This document shows positions 1-9,133 of a stretch of 64,000 nucleotides of DNA, in pieces (positions within the stretch are counted from its first letter, which is position 1; each line of letters opens with the position of its first letter). The position numbers and the translations under genes were made by a program. Origin of the DNA: Rugamonas sp. A1-17 (GTDB lineage: Bacteria; Pseudomonadota; Gammaproteobacteria; Burkholderiales; Burkholderiaceae_D); NCBI GenBank assembly GCA_025548565.1, contig JAJLPB010000001.1, positions 496,001 to 560,000 of the forward strand, read 5' to 3'. A model generated the notes under the pieces. That model saw only the letters and a program-made list of their open reading frames with translations, did no database searches and was not told the origin of the DNA.

Positions 1-1
1 G

Positions 2-478
2 CACATCTCCGAAACTCCCGCGACCCAAATGCTGCGCAAGCACAAGGTTGCCTTCAGCGAGCACCCCTACACCTACGAGGAGCATGGCGGCACCACGGTG
101 TCGGCGCGCGAACTGGGCGTGGACGAACACCACGTGGTCAAGACCCTGGTCATGCAGGACGAGGCCGCTAAACCCTTGATTGTGCTGATGCACGGCGATT
201 GCAAGGTCTCGACCAAGAACCTGGCGCGCGGCATCGGCTGCAAGTCCGTCGAACCGTGCAAGCCGGAGGTGGCCACCCGCCACAGCGGCTACCAGATTGG
301 CGGCACCTCGCCGTTCGGCACCCGCAAGGTGCTGCCGGTGTACGTCGAGGATAGCATCCTTGCGCTGGAAACGATTTATATCAATGGCGGCCGCAGGGGT
401 TATCTGGTTGGCATCGCGCCGCAGGTGCTGGTCGATCTGCTGCAGGCCAAGCCGGTGCACTGCGCGCTGGCCGATTAA
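2..478 (+). CDS. ybaK: Cys-tRNA(Pro)/Cys-tRNA deacylase YbaK (5' end cut by window)
   Basis: Trans-editing enzyme that hydrolyses cysteine mischarged on tRNA(Pro), in the cytoplasm. The frame is open from base 2, and residues before the first internal ATG at 29 read HISETPATQ, which is the usual YbaK N-terminus, so the true start lies just outside the window. The single YbaK/EbsC domain fills the protein. Family landmarks visible are the HHVVKTL segment carrying the conserved lysine and the [10 protein letters not shown] loop near the C-terminal third. It is followed after 59 bases by plsY on the same strand. The assignment as YbaK rather than ProX-type is by overall sequence resemblance. Confidence 0.9.
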   Translation, partial: HISETPATQMLRKHKVAFSEHPYTYEEHGGTTVSARELGVDEHHVVKTLVMQDEAAKPLIVLMHGDCKVSTKNLARGIGCKSVEPCKPEVATRHSGYQIGGTSPFGTRKVLPVYVEDSILALETIYINGGRRGYLVGIAPQVLVDLLQAKPVHCALAD

Positions 479-537
479 GCCTCGGCAGTGTATATTCAGC
501 GGCCCCCAACGGGCGTATGACAACTTTTGAGGAAATA

Positions 538-1167
538 ATGAATACAGTTTGGATGACCGTCGCCGCCTATCTGATCGGCTCGATCTCGTTTGCCGTCGTC
601 ATGAGCAAGTTGTTCGGCATCGCCGATCCCCGCACCTACGGTTCGAAAAACCCCGGCGCCACCAACGTGTTGCGTAGCGGTAACAAGGGCGCGGCCATCA
701 TGACCCTGGTCGGCGACGGCGCCAAGGGCTGGCTGGCGGTGTGGCTGGCGATGCGCTACCAGAACCAGCTGCAGATCGGCGACGCCACCATTGCGCTGGT
801 GGCGATCGCGGTATTCCTGGGCCATCTGTGGCCGGTATTCTTCCGTTTCGTCGGCGGCAAGGGCGTGGCGACCGCGCTGGGCGTGCTGCTGGGCCTGAAT
901 CCATGGCTGGGCTTGGCTACGCTGGTCACCTGGCTGGCGGTGGCGTTCGCGTTCCGCTACTCGTCGCTGGCCGCGCTGGTGGCGGCGCTGTTCGCGCCGT
1001 TCTACTACGGCCTGCTGTTCGGCGTCGAGCCGCAGCTGTTCGCCGTGTTCGTCATGAGCGCGCTGTTGGCTTTCCGTCACAGCAAGAATATTTCCAACTT
1101 GCTTGCAGGCAAGGAAAGCCGCATCGGCAGCAAGAGCAAAGACGCCGTCAAAGGCAAGAAAAAGTAA
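538..1167 (+). CDS. plsY: Glycerol-3-phosphate acyltransferase PlsY
   Basis: Inner-membrane enzyme that transfers the acyl group from acyl-phosphate to glycerol-3-phosphate, the first step of phospholipid synthesis. The 209-residue protein has about five hydrophobic segments. It carries the family motifs GSKNPGATN (about residues 35-43) and [15 protein letters not shown] (about 95-109), and a basic C-terminal tail rich in lysine. I chose ATG 538 because TGAGGA (528-533) sits five bases upstream. An earlier in-frame ATG at 517 would add seven residues that the family does not have. Confidence 0.95.
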   Translation: MNTVWMTVAAYLIGSISFAVVMSKLFGIADPRTYGSKNPGATNVLRSGNKGAAIMTLVGDGAKGWLAVWLAMRYQNQLQIGDATIALVAIAVFLGHLWPVFFRFVGGKGVATALGVLLGLNPWLGLATLVTWLAVAFAFRYSSLAALVAALFAPFYYGLLFGVEPQLFAVFVMSALLAFRHSKNISNLLAGKESRIGSKSKDAVKGKKK

Positions 1168-1245
1168 GGCCATCCCCTGTCCCGGCGCTTGATTTCGCGC
1201 CGGGCGTCGCCATATGCTGAAGATTCCGTTTAGCAAAGGCACATC

Positions 1246-1896
1246 ATGAGCACTCCCCTGAAAATCGATTTCGTCTCCGACGTTTCCTGCCCTTGGTGCG
1301 CCATCGGCCTCAAGTCGCTGGACCAGGCGCTGGCCAACATCGGCGACGAGGCGGCGGTGAGCCTGCACTTCCAGCCGTTCGAGCTGAACCCCAAGATGGC
1401 CCCCGAAGGCCAGGACATCGGCGAGCACCTGGCCGAAAAATACGGCTCGACCGCCGCCCAGCAGGAACAGGCGCGCGAGATGATACGCGCGCGCGGCGCC
1501 GAAGTCGGCTTCGATTTCGCGATGGGCAAGCGCAGCCGCATCTACAACACCTTCGACGCCCACCGCCTGCTGCACTGGGCCGAGCTGGAGGGCAAGCAGA
1601 AGGAGCTGAAGGAAGCGCTGTTCGGCGCCTACTTCACCCAGGGCGAGGATCCGAGCTCGCACGAGGTGCTGCTGCGCGTGGCCGGCGAGGTGGGGCTGGA
1701 CGCCGAAGCCGCCGCCGAGGTGCTGCGCACCAACCGCTACGCCGACGAGGTGCGCGAGCGCGAGCAGTTCTTCCAGCGCCACGGCATCAACTCGGTGCCG
1801 GCCGTGATCATCAACGAGCGCCACCTGATTTCGGGCGGGCAGCCGGCCGCCGTGTTTGAAAAGGCGCTGCGCGAGATCATGGCGCAGGCGGCCTAA
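1246..1896 (+). CDS. DsbA-family (FrnE-like) dithiol oxidoreductase
   Basis: Thioredoxin-fold protein of 216 residues with an N-terminal CPWC active site at residues 15-18 and a cis-proline loop (NSVPAV) near residue 183. The helical insertion between them is typical of the FrnE / 2-hydroxychromene-2-carboxylate isomerase-like branch of DsbA. There is no signal peptide, so it is expected to be cytoplasmic, unlike true DsbA. AAAGG lies upstream of the ATG at a normal distance. It stands alone between plsY and a strong terminator. The substrate cannot be told from the sequence. Confidence 0.88.
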   Translation: MSTPLKIDFVSDVSCPWCAIGLKSLDQALANIGDEAAVSLHFQPFELNPKMAPEGQDIGEHLAEKYGSTAAQQEQAREMIRARGAEVGFDFAMGKRSRIYNTFDAHRLLHWAELEGKQKELKEALFGAYFTQGEDPSSHEVLLRVAGEVGLDAEAAAEVLRTNRYADEVREREQFFQRHGINSVPAVIINERHLISGGQPAAVFEKALREIMAQAA

Positions 1897-1902
1897 AAAA
1901 AT

Positions 1903-1942
1903 GGACGCGGCGGGGGCAAGTGCTCCCGCCGTCCTTGTTTTG
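1903..1942 (+). terminator. Rho-independent terminator after the DsbA-family gene
   Basis: GGACGCGGCGGG pairs with CCCGCCGTCC around a short loop and is followed by TTGTTTT. The stem starts seven bases after the stop codon. Confidence 0.8.
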
Positions 1943-2028
1943 CGATAAACTGATCGGGTAGCACCATAGCTCGGTCCCGCGTCATGCCGGGTGCCCAAAA
2001 AAAGATCGACGTCGCTACAGGGAGGCCT

Positions 2029-3081
2029 ATGCTGGCCGCAGAAAAAGTACACACACTGTCCATCGCCCGTCCGCAGGCCGACCAGTTCCGCCTGGCCGCG
2101 CTGCACCGTTACCACATCCTCGACACCCCCGCCTGCGAAGACTTCAGCTTCCTCACCGAGCTGGCCGCCAAGGTGTGCGAAGTGCCGTATGCCTTCATCT
2201 CGCTGGTGGACGCCGAGCGCGTCTGGATCAAGTCCTGCGCCGGCATGCAGCTGGGCGAGCTGCCGCGCGGCGAGAGCTACTGCTCGCTGGCGGTGCTGGG
2301 CGAAGCCGCCACCGAAATCCCCGACCTGACGCAGGACTTCCGCACCGCCCACATGACGCTGACGGTCAACGAACCGTTCATGCGCATGTACAGCAGCGTG
2401 GCGCTGACCTCGTCGGACGGCTTCGCCATCGGCACCCTGTGCGTGATGGACACCAAGCCGGGCGGCCTGAGCGCCGAACAGCACGCCACGCTGGTCAAGC
2501 TGGCGCGCCAGGTGATGGCGCTGATCGAGCTGCGCGCCAATCAGAAGACGCTGGAGTCCGCCGTGCGCGAGCTGGAGCAGCTGGCCACCACCGACGAGCT
2601 GACCGGCCTGCACAACCGCCGCTCGCTGCTGCACCGCCTGAAGTTCGAGGCCGCGCGCGCCAAGCGTTTCCGTTCGCCGTTGTCGGCGGTGATGATAGAC
2701 CTCGACCACTTCAAGCGCATCAACGATGAATACGGCCACGCGGTCGGCGACCAGGTGTTGGCCAGCGTCGGCCGCCTGTTGCGCGAGAGCGTGCGCGTGA
2801 TCGATGTGCCGGGCCGCTACGGCGGCGAGGAGCTGTGCGTGATCCTGCCGAACACGCCGGTCGAAGGCGCCTGCAAACTCGCCGAGACGCTGCGCGCCAA
2901 GATCGAGGCGCAACTGCACTACGCCGGCCCGCGCCTGCTGCCGGTGACGGCCAGCCTGGGCGTGGGTTCGTTCGACCACATGGGTATCGCCGACGCGGAA
3001 AGCCTGCTGCGCCAGGCCGACGACTCGCTGTACCGCGCCAAGCACGGCGGCCGCAACCGCGTCGAATGCGGTCCCACCTGA
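2029..3081 (+). CDS. GAF-GGDEF diguanylate cyclase
   Basis: Predicted cytoplasmic c-di-GMP synthase with a sensory GAF domain (about residues 15-165) and a C-terminal GGDEF domain (about 185-345). The signature is GGEEL, with L in the last position where F is usual. An RxxD inhibitory site (RVID) lies five residues before it, so feedback inhibition by c-di-GMP is likely. I prefer ATG 2029 because AGGGAGG (2018-2024) is directly upstream. An earlier in-frame ATG at 1984 adds 15 residues and has no ribosome binding site. No membrane segment is present. The GAF ligand is unknown. Confidence 0.9.
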   Translation: MLAAEKVHTLSIARPQADQFRLAALHRYHILDTPACEDFSFLTELAAKVCEVPYAFISLVDAERVWIKSCAGMQLGELPRGESYCSLAVLGEAATEIPDLTQDFRTAHMTLTVNEPFMRMYSSVALTSSDGFAIGTLCVMDTKPGGLSAEQHATLVKLARQVMALIELRANQKTLESAVRELEQLATTDELTGLHNRRSLLHRLKFEAARAKRFRSPLSAVMIDLDHFKRINDEYGHAVGDQVLASVGRLLRESVRVIDVPGRYGGEELCVILPNTPVEGACKLAETLRAKIEAQLHYAGPRLLPVTASLGVGSFDHMGIADAESLLRQADDSLYRAKHGGRNRVECGPT

Positions 3082-3105
3082 TAACCAAACCGAAAGGAAG
3101 TCTTC

Positions 3106-3396
3106 ATGCCCACCGCTACCTGGAACGGCGTCGTCATCGCGCAGGCGAAGGACGACGAGGTTGAAATCGTCGAGAACAACGTCTACTTCCCGCCGTCCAG
3201 CGTCAAGCGGGAATACCTGCAGGCCAGCGCGCACACTTCGCGCTGCCCGTGGAAGGGCCTGGCCAGCTACTACAGCCTGAACGTCAACGGCAAGGTCAAC
3301 GAGAACGCCGCCTGGTACTATCCGGAGCCGTCCGAGAAGGCCGCGCAGATCAAGGACCACGTGGCATTCTGGCGCGGCGTGGACGTGCAGCGCTAG
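3106..3396 (+). CDS. DUF427 family protein
   Basis: Small 96-residue protein filled by one DUF427 domain, a compact beta-barrel-like fold of uncertain function found singly or in tandem in many bacteria. It has the conserved blocks VEIVENNVYFPP, CPWKGLASYY and WYYPEPSEKA. AAAGGAAG precedes the ATG. It is separated by three bases from the downstream ATPase gene and is probably co-transcribed with it. I can give no function beyond the family name. Confidence 0.85.
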   Translation: MPTATWNGVVIAQAKDDEVEIVENNVYFPPSSVKREYLQASAHTSRCPWKGLASYYSLNVNGKVNENAAWYYPEPSEKAAQIKDHVAFWRGVDVQR

Positions 3397-3399
3397 TCA

Positions 3400-4134
<735 letters not shown>

Positions 4135-4138
4135 CTAC

Positions 4139-5389
4139 ATGGACAATATCACCCACAGCATTATCGGCTTCGGCGTTGGAGAACTGGTGCACCGCAGCCT
4201 GCCCGTCGAGGCGGATGCGCCGTCGCAGCGGGTGCGGCACCGGCTGTTGCTGGTGTCCTGCGCGCTGGCCAGTAATTTTCCCGATCTCGACCTGGTGCTG
4301 AACAAGCTGTTGCCCAATCCGCTGGGCTATTTGCTCAATCATCGCGGGCATACGCACACGGCCTTGCTGTTGCTGCCGCAGGCCTTGCTGCTGGCGGCGC
4401 TGCTGTGGTTATGCTGGCCGTCGGCGCGGGCGCTGTTGAAGGCCAGCCGGCCGGCGCGGCTCGGCCTGGCCTTGAGCGTGGGACTAGGCTTCGTGCTGCA
4501 CCTGCTGATGGACTTCACCAACTCCTACGGCATCCATCCGTGGTATCCGTTCACCGGCCGCTGGTTCTACGGCGACATGGTGTTCATCGTCGAGCCCTTG
4601 TTCTGGGTGGCGATCGGCGTGCCGATGGCGTTGATCATGCGCTGGCGCTCGCTGCGCGTGCTTGGCCTGGCCTGCCTGTTTGCCGCGCTGGCGGTGTTTG
4701 CCGTCAAAGGCTATCTGGGATGGACGTCGTTCGCGGCGCTGCTGGCGATCGCACTTGCGTGCGGCGCGGTGCAGTGGCGCGCCGGCGCGCAAGGCCGCGC
4801 GGGACTGGTGCTGGCGCTGGCCGTCAGCGCCGGCTTCATCGCATTGCAGGGCGTGGCTTCGCACTACGGACGCGAGCAGATCAGCGCCGCGTTGCTGAAA
4901 GCCGATCCCGGCGTGCGCGTGATGGATGTGGCGATGACCGCGTTTCCGTCGCAGCCTTTGTGCTGGTCCTACGCCAGCGTGGAAGCCAATGAGAAGCAGG
5001 GCTACTACCGCCTGCGTCGCGGCGTGGCCAGCCTGGCGCCGGCGTGGCTGGCGCCGATGGCTTGTCCGGCGGGCCTGGTCGGATCGCCGGCGACGGTGCT
5101 GGCTTTGTCGCCGGATGTGCAGCAATTCGGCACCGTGCTGGCCAGCCTGCCGGCGCTGCGCATGCTGAAGGCCGAGAACTGCCAGGTCGACGCCTGGCTG
5201 CGATTCGCGCGCATGCCGGCGCTGATGCTGTCGACCGGCGAGCTGGCCGACTACCGCTTCGCCACCACGCCGCGCGGGAACTTCACCACGCTGCATGCCA
5301 CGCAGGCCGTGCAGTGTCCCGAGGGCGTGCCGGCGTGGGGCTATCCGCGCGAGGACTTGCTGTCGCTGCACCCGCCCGGCAAGCTTTAA
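4139..5389 (+). CDS. YdjM-like membrane-bound metal-dependent hydrolase (DUF457 family)
   Basis: 416-residue polytopic membrane protein beginning MDNITHSIIGFGVGE, the hallmark start of the YdjM / DUF457 family. It has further conserved acidic and histidine blocks NFPDLDLVLN, HRGHTHTALL and LLMDFTNSYGIHPWYPF, which are candidate metal ligands. The C-terminal third is a soluble extension. The true start is ATG 4139; an overlapping frame open from 3932 is antiregistered with the ATPase gene. It ends in a TTAA shared with the stop codon of the convergent SDR gene. Enzymatic activity is inferred from the family only. Confidence 0.82.
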   Translation: MDNITHSIIGFGVGELVHRSLPVEADAPSQRVRHRLLLVSCALASNFPDLDLVLNKLLPNPLGYLLNHRGHTHTALLLLPQALLLAALLWLCWPSARALLKASRPARLGLALSVGLGFVLHLLMDFTNSYGIHPWYPFTGRWFYGDMVFIVEPLFWVAIGVPMALIMRWRSLRVLGLACLFAALAVFAVKGYLGWTSFAALLAIALACGAVQWRAGAQGRAGLVLALAVSAGFIALQGVASHYGREQISAALLKADPGVRVMDVAMTAFPSQPLCWSYASVEANEKQGYYRLRRGVASLAPAWLAPMACPAGLVGSPATVLALSPDVQQFGTVLASLPALRMLKAENCQVDAWLRFARMPALMLSTGELADYRFATTPRGNFTTLHATQAVQCPEGVPAWGYPREDLLSLHPPGKL

Positions 5390-6246
5390 GCCGCTTTTTG
5401 CAGCGTATCGAAATCGGTCGATACGGCCAGCTCCAGCCACTGCGCCATCTCGGCTTCAACCGACAGGTTCTTGGCGCGCACGCGTTCCACCGTGTCCGAG
5501 CCCAGTTGCAGACGCACCGGCGGCTGCGCGCTGTCGGCCAGTTGCAGCAGGGCGCCGGCCAGCTTGGCCGGATCGCCCGGCTGCTGGTGATTGACACCGG
5601 CCGCGAACTCGCGCATCGCACCGACGGTGGCCGCGTAGGCATCGATGCGGTCGTGCGTGGTGGCCAGCGACGAGGCGTCGAGGAAGTCGGTGCGGAAGAA
5701 GCCCGGCTCCACCACCGTCACATGGATGCCCAGCGGCGCGAGTTCCATCGCCAGCGCCTCGCTCAAGCCCTCGACCGCGAACTTGGTCGAGCTGTACAAG
5801 CCCCAGCCGGGAAACGCCGTATAGCCGCCCACCGACGAGATGTTGATCACGTGGCCGCCGCCTTGCTTGCGCATCGACGGCAGCGCGGCGCGGGTGACGT
5901 TGAGCAGCCCGAAGACGTTGGTGTCGTACAGCGCGCGCACTTCCTCGGCGTTGGCTTCCTCCACCGCGCCCAGCAGGCCGTAGCCGGCGTTGTTGACCAG
6001 CACGTCGATGCGGCCAAAGCGCGCCAGCGCCTGCTGGACCGCGGTGACGGCTTGCGCCTCCAGCCTGACGTCCAGCCGCAGCGCCAGCAGGTTGGGATGA
6101 TCGCCCAGCGCGGCGGTCACGGTGCGCGGATCGCGGGCGGTGGCGACCACGAAGTCGCCGCGCGCCAGCGCCTGTTGCGCCGTCAGCACACCGAAGCCGC
6201 GCGAGGCGCCGGTGATGAACCATACTTTTTGTGCAGTGCCAGTCAT
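5386..6246 (-). CDS. Short-chain dehydrogenase/reductase
   Basis: Classical SDR of 286 residues. It has the cofactor motif TGASRGFG (residues 12-19), NNAGYG (85-90), and the catalytic triad S138, Y151 and K155 in YSSTK. An Arg at position 39 in the TARDP stretch after the second strand suggests NADP(H) preference. It is divergent from a LysR-type regulator that probably controls it. The stop codon overlaps that of the convergent upstream gene by four bases (TTAA). The substrate is unknown. Confidence 0.93.
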   Translation of the reverse strand: MTGTAQKVWFITGASRGFGVLTAQQALARGDFVVATARDPRTVTAALGDHPNLLALRLDVRLEAQAVTAVQQALARFGRIDVLVNNAGYGLLGAVEEANAEEVRALYDTNVFGLLNVTRAALPSMRKQGGGHVINISSVGGYTAFPGWGLYSSTKFAVEGLSEALAMELAPLGIHVTVVEPGFFRTDFLDASSLATTHDRIDAYAATVGAMREFAAGVNHQQPGDPAKLAGALLQLADSAQPPVRLQLGSDTVERVRAKNLSVEAEMAQWLELAVSTDFDTLQKAA

Positions 6247-6353
6247 GATCGTTTCCTTTGGATGGGTGAGTTGATAGCGTGCAGTGTAGGCATGGACGAC
6301 CTGCTACACTAGCCATGGCAAAGCTGTTTGATTATCATCATTTGGTTGTAAAT

Positions 6354-7280
6354 ATGGATAAAGCCCGAGTCCTCAGTTTGTTCATCGGCGTGGTGCGCGC
6401 CAAGAGTTTCAGCCAGGCGGCGGTGGATGCCGGCCTGACGCCGCAGGCGGTCAGCAAGGCGGTGCGGCAGCTGGAGGTGCACCTGGGCGTGCGCTTGTTT
6501 CACCGCACCACGCGCAGCCTGAGCCTGACGGAGGAGGGCGCCCGCCTGTTCGAGCTGGCCAATCCCGGCCTGCGCCTGCTGGACGAGGCGCTGGACCAGA
6601 TCCAGAACAGCCGCCTCGAAGTTGACGGCCTGATCCGCATCGTGGCGCCGATGTCGATCGGCACCACGGTCATCATCCCGCTGCTGCCGGAGTTCCAGCG
6701 GCGCCATCCCGGCGCGCATTTCGACGTGCAGCTGGACGACCATTTCACCGATCTGGTGGAGAGCAAGATCGACGTCGGCTTCCGCGCCGGCAGCCCGCCC
6801 GAGCGCAACCTGGTGTCGCGCAAGCTGGGCGAGATCCTGCTGCTGCCCTGCGCCACGCCCGGCTACCTGGCCGAGCACGGCACGCCGCGGACGGTGGACG
6901 AGCTGCGGGAGCATCGCTGTACCGGTTTCCGCCGTCCCAGCACCGGCCGTCTGATGCCGTGGGAGTTGCACGTGGACGGCGCCACGGTCTATCAGGAAAT
7001 GCCGGCGGTGGCCAGCTTTAATACCGTGGAAGGAGAGTTGACGGCGGTGCGCAGCGGGCTGGGCATCGGCCAGCTGCCGGTCTTCATGGTCGAGGCCGAG
7101 CTGGCCAGCGGCGCGCTGGTGCCGCTGCTGCCGCACACGGCCACCTCCAACAGCGGCGTGTTCATGTACTACCAGCAGCGCACCCTGATGCCGCTGCGGG
7201 TGCGGCATTTCATCGATTTCATCGCGGAGCGGGTGCCGCAGCGGTTGGCGGCCCAGGGGCGCGTCCTGAAACCCGCCTAG
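6354..7280 (+). CDS. LysR-type transcriptional regulator
   Basis: 308-residue LysR protein with an N-terminal winged helix-turn-helix (about residues 1-60, including FSQAAVDAGLTPQAVSKAVRQLE) and a substrate-binding domain of the type 2 periplasmic fold. It is divergently oriented to the SDR gene, the usual arrangement for a LysR regulator and its target. The start is uncertain: ATG 6354 gives the common MDKARVLSLF beginning but has no clear ribosome binding site, and ATG 6315 would add 13 residues. The effector is unknown. Confidence 0.92.
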   Translation: MDKARVLSLFIGVVRAKSFSQAAVDAGLTPQAVSKAVRQLEVHLGVRLFHRTTRSLSLTEEGARLFELANPGLRLLDEALDQIQNSRLEVDGLIRIVAPMSIGTTVIIPLLPEFQRRHPGAHFDVQLDDHFTDLVESKIDVGFRAGSPPERNLVSRKLGEILLLPCATPGYLAEHGTPRTVDELREHRCTGFRRPSTGRLMPWELHVDGATVYQEMPAVASFNTVEGELTAVRSGLGIGQLPVFMVEAELASGALVPLLPHTATSNSGVFMYYQQRTLMPLRVRHFIDFIAERVPQRLAAQGRVLKPA

Positions 7281-7369
7281 CAGGCCAATTGCCTACCCGT
7301 ATCGTGTCGTATGTTTGCCACAAAAAGGCCTAGAATCAAGTCGTATAGGCTACTTTTGACTTAGATGGT

Positions 7370-7385
7370 TGGCACGACAATTGCA
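7370..7385 (+). promoter_or_regulatory. Sigma-54 promoter (perfect consensus) for the small membrane protein
   Basis: TGGCACGACAATTGCA matches the sigma-54 consensus TGGCAC-N5-TTGCA at every fixed position, with GG and GC ten bases apart. It lies 45 bases before the start codon at 7430, leaving a 5' leader of about 33 bases. An AAGTC...GACTT inverted repeat (7338-7362) directly upstream could be an activator site, but this is weak. Confidence 0.82.
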
Positions 7386-7429
7386 TTGCCCTCCAGAAAG
7401 GAACATGATCGACTCACATGGAGGCTGTT

Positions 7430-7609
7430 ATGAATACCGCAACTGAAAACAAATTAAACAACACAGTGGCCCACGAATCGTCGTCGGATGAGCATCGCCT
7501 GCGTAGCGAGCGCATCGCCGCGCGCGGCGTGCACCTGGGCCAGGGCAAGCTCAAATACCTGCTGGCGCTGGCCGGCCTGGCCGTGCTGGCCTCGGTGGCG
7601 TTTGCCTAG
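7430..7609 (+). CDS. Small hypothetical membrane-anchored protein
   Basis: 59-residue protein that I do not recognise. The first 40 residues are polar, charged and probably disordered; the last 18 form one hydrophobic helix ending in FA, so it looks tail-anchored or like a short bitopic inner-membrane protein. GGAGG (7420-7424) six bases upstream selects ATG 7430 over the in-frame ATG at 7418. It sits behind a perfect sigma-54 promoter, which supports it being a real gene. Its stop shares a CTAG palindrome with the stop of the convergent tsaD. Confidence 0.68.
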   Translation: MNTATENKLNNTVAHESSSDEHRLRSERIAARGVHLGQGKLKYLLALAGLAVLASVAFA

Positions 7610-8646
7610 ACGACCTTGATGTCGTCCAGCGGCCAGCGCGGACGCACGTTGAACGAGTAGTCCTTCTTTGCCGCGTCCGGGTTGATCATCAAGCGCATGG
7701 CCCCGGCGAAGGCGATCATCGCGCCGTTGTCCGTGCAGAATTCCAGTTCGGGGTAGTAGACCTTGAACTTCTTCTTGGCTGCCGCCGCGTTCAGCGACGC
7801 CCGCAACTGCGAGTTGGCGCCTACGCCCCCCGCGATCACCAACCGCTTCAGGCCGGTGTGCTTGAGCGCGGACACGCACTTCGCTGTCAGTACGTCGACA
7901 ATGGCGTCGACGAAGCCGCGCGCGATGTCGGCCTTGTCCTGCTCGCAGATATTCGCGATGACTTTTTCCTCGTGGTTCTTCACCACGGTCAGCACCGCCG
8001 TCTTCAGGCCGGAGAAGCTGAAATTGAAATCCTTGGTGTGCAGCATGGGGCGCGGCAGCTTGTAGGCCGTCGGATCGCCGAACTCGGCCAGGCGCGAAAT
8101 CGCCGGACCGCCCGGGTAGCCCAGGCCCAGCAGCTTGGCCGATTTGTCGAACGCTTCGCCGGCAGCGTCGTCCAGCGTTTCGCCCAGCAGCGTGTACTGG
8201 CCGACGCCGTCCACCCGCATCAGCTGGGTGTGGCCGCCCGAGACCAGCAGCGCGATGAAGGGAAACTCCGGCGGCTGCGACGCCAGCAGCGGCGACAGCA
8301 GGTGGCCTTCCAGGTGGTGCACGCCCAGCACCGGCTTGTCCAGCGCCAGGCCCAGGCTGCACGCCACGGACGACCCAACCAGCAGCGCGCCCGCCAGGCC
8401 GGGACCCTGCGTGTAGGCGATGGCGTCGATGTCGGCCAGCGTCTTGCCGGCGCCTTCCAGCGTCTGCGTCAGCAGCGGGATGGCGCGGCGGATGTGGTCG
8501 CGCGAGGCCAGTTCCGGCACCACGCCACCGTACTCCTCATGCATCGCCACCTGCGAATACAGGGCGTGGGACAGCAGGCCGTGTTGCGTGTCGTACAGCG
8601 CAAGGCCGGTTTCGTCACAGGAGGATTCGACGCCGAGAACGATCAT
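7606..8646 (-). CDS. tsaD: tRNA N6-adenosine threonylcarbamoyltransferase TsaD
   Basis: Transfers threonylcarbamoyl to A37 of ANN-decoding tRNAs, working with TsaB, TsaE and TsaC in the cytoplasm. The 346-residue protein opens with [14 protein letters not shown], carries the metal-binding HLEGH motif and the LVSGGHTQL nucleotide-binding block, and has the ASKH/actin-like fold. ATG 8646 is the standard start; an open frame further upstream to 8754 does not resemble the family. The gene stands alone between two genes with sigma-54 promoters. Confidence 0.97.
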   Translation of the reverse strand: MIVLGVESSCDETGLALYDTQHGLLSHALYSQVAMHEEYGGVVPELASRDHIRRAIPLLTQTLEGAGKTLADIDAIAYTQGPGLAGALLVGSSVACSLGLALDKPVLGVHHLEGHLLSPLLASQPPEFPFIALLVSGGHTQLMRVDGVGQYTLLGETLDDAAGEAFDKSAKLLGLGYPGGPAISRLAEFGDPTAYKLPRPMLHTKDFNFSFSGLKTAVLTVVKNHEEKVIANICEQDKADIARGFVDAIVDVLTAKCVSALKHTGLKRLVIAGGVGANSQLRASLNAAAAKKKFKVYYPELEFCTDNGAMIAFAGAMRLMINPDAAKKDYSFNVRPRWPLDDIKVV

Positions 8647-8724
8647 GGAGGGAGCACAAATGAAAAGAGGAATCCGCCATTGTAATGGAAAGTGCGTGCA
8701 AGCATGCACCACGGCGGGTCCGGG

Positions 8725-8743
8725 CCGCACTGGTGGAGTGCGG
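8725..8743 (+). promoter_or_regulatory. NtrC-like enhancer site
   Basis: CCGCAC-N7-GTGCGG is a perfect inverted repeat with the GCAC-N7-GTGC core of NtrC sites. It is centred about 74 bases upstream of the expected start of transcription from the sigma-54 promoter at 8781. A single site only; assignment rests on the match and its position. Confidence 0.5.
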
Positions 8744-8780
8744 AATTTTGCCATTCGGTCAGGATTTGGCGCGGTTTTCG

Positions 8781-8796
8781 TGGCACCGCTTTTGCT
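8781..8796 (+). promoter_or_regulatory. Sigma-54 promoter for the NirD-like gene
   Basis: TGGCACCGCTTTTGCT fits the sigma-54 consensus with GG and GC ten bases apart. It lies 37 bases before the start codon at 8833, and an NtrC-like palindrome is upstream. Confidence 0.75.
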
Positions 8797-8832
8797 TAGA
8801 CAACCGGGGTGAGTTGACTAGGGAGGCGCGCG

Positions 8833-9132
8833 ATGTCTGGACGATGGAAACTGATTTGCAAACTCAAGGATGTGCCCGTCAGCGGCGCGCGCCTGGTGCC
8901 GCGCGGCCTGGCCTGGCAGGAGCTGCCGGGCGTGGCGCTGTTCCGTATCGGCGAGGAGGAGGTGCGGGCGGTGCTGGAGTCCGACGAGCCCGAGCCGCGC
9001 CGCTACTCGGTCAAGGTGGAGGACAGCAGGGTGTATCTGGACCTGGATGAGCTGAGCGCCCCGGCCAGCCAGGCCGAGGCGGCGCTGGCGGGGGCGTTCG
9101 GCGTGGCCACCAGGGTGATGGCCTTCGGCTAG
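8833..9132 (+). CDS. NirD-like small protein lacking the Rieske cluster
   Basis: 99-residue protein whose two ends resemble the small subunit of assimilatory NADH nitrite reductase: W-x-x-I-C followed by DVPVSGARLV at the start, an ALFR strand, and YSVKVEDSRVYLDLDEL near the end. The segment of about 35 residues that would hold the CxH...CxxH ligands of the Rieske-like centre is missing; the only cysteine is C9. It may be a degenerate NirD that keeps the beta fold, or a regulator. GGGAGG (8821-8826) fixes the start. No nirB is nearby. It has a sigma-54 promoter with an NtrC-like site, in keeping with a nitrogen-related role. Confidence 0.6.
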   Translation: MSGRWKLICKLKDVPVSGARLVPRGLAWQELPGVALFRIGEEEVRAVLESDEPEPRRYSVKVEDSRVYLDLDELSAPASQAEAALAGAFGVATRVMAFG

Positions 9133-9133
9133 C

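Noticed and set aside
496-3360. Minus-strand frame of about 954 codons across plsY, the DsbA-family gene and the GGDEF gene.
   Set aside because: Crosses three real genes and a terminator, with no recognisable product.
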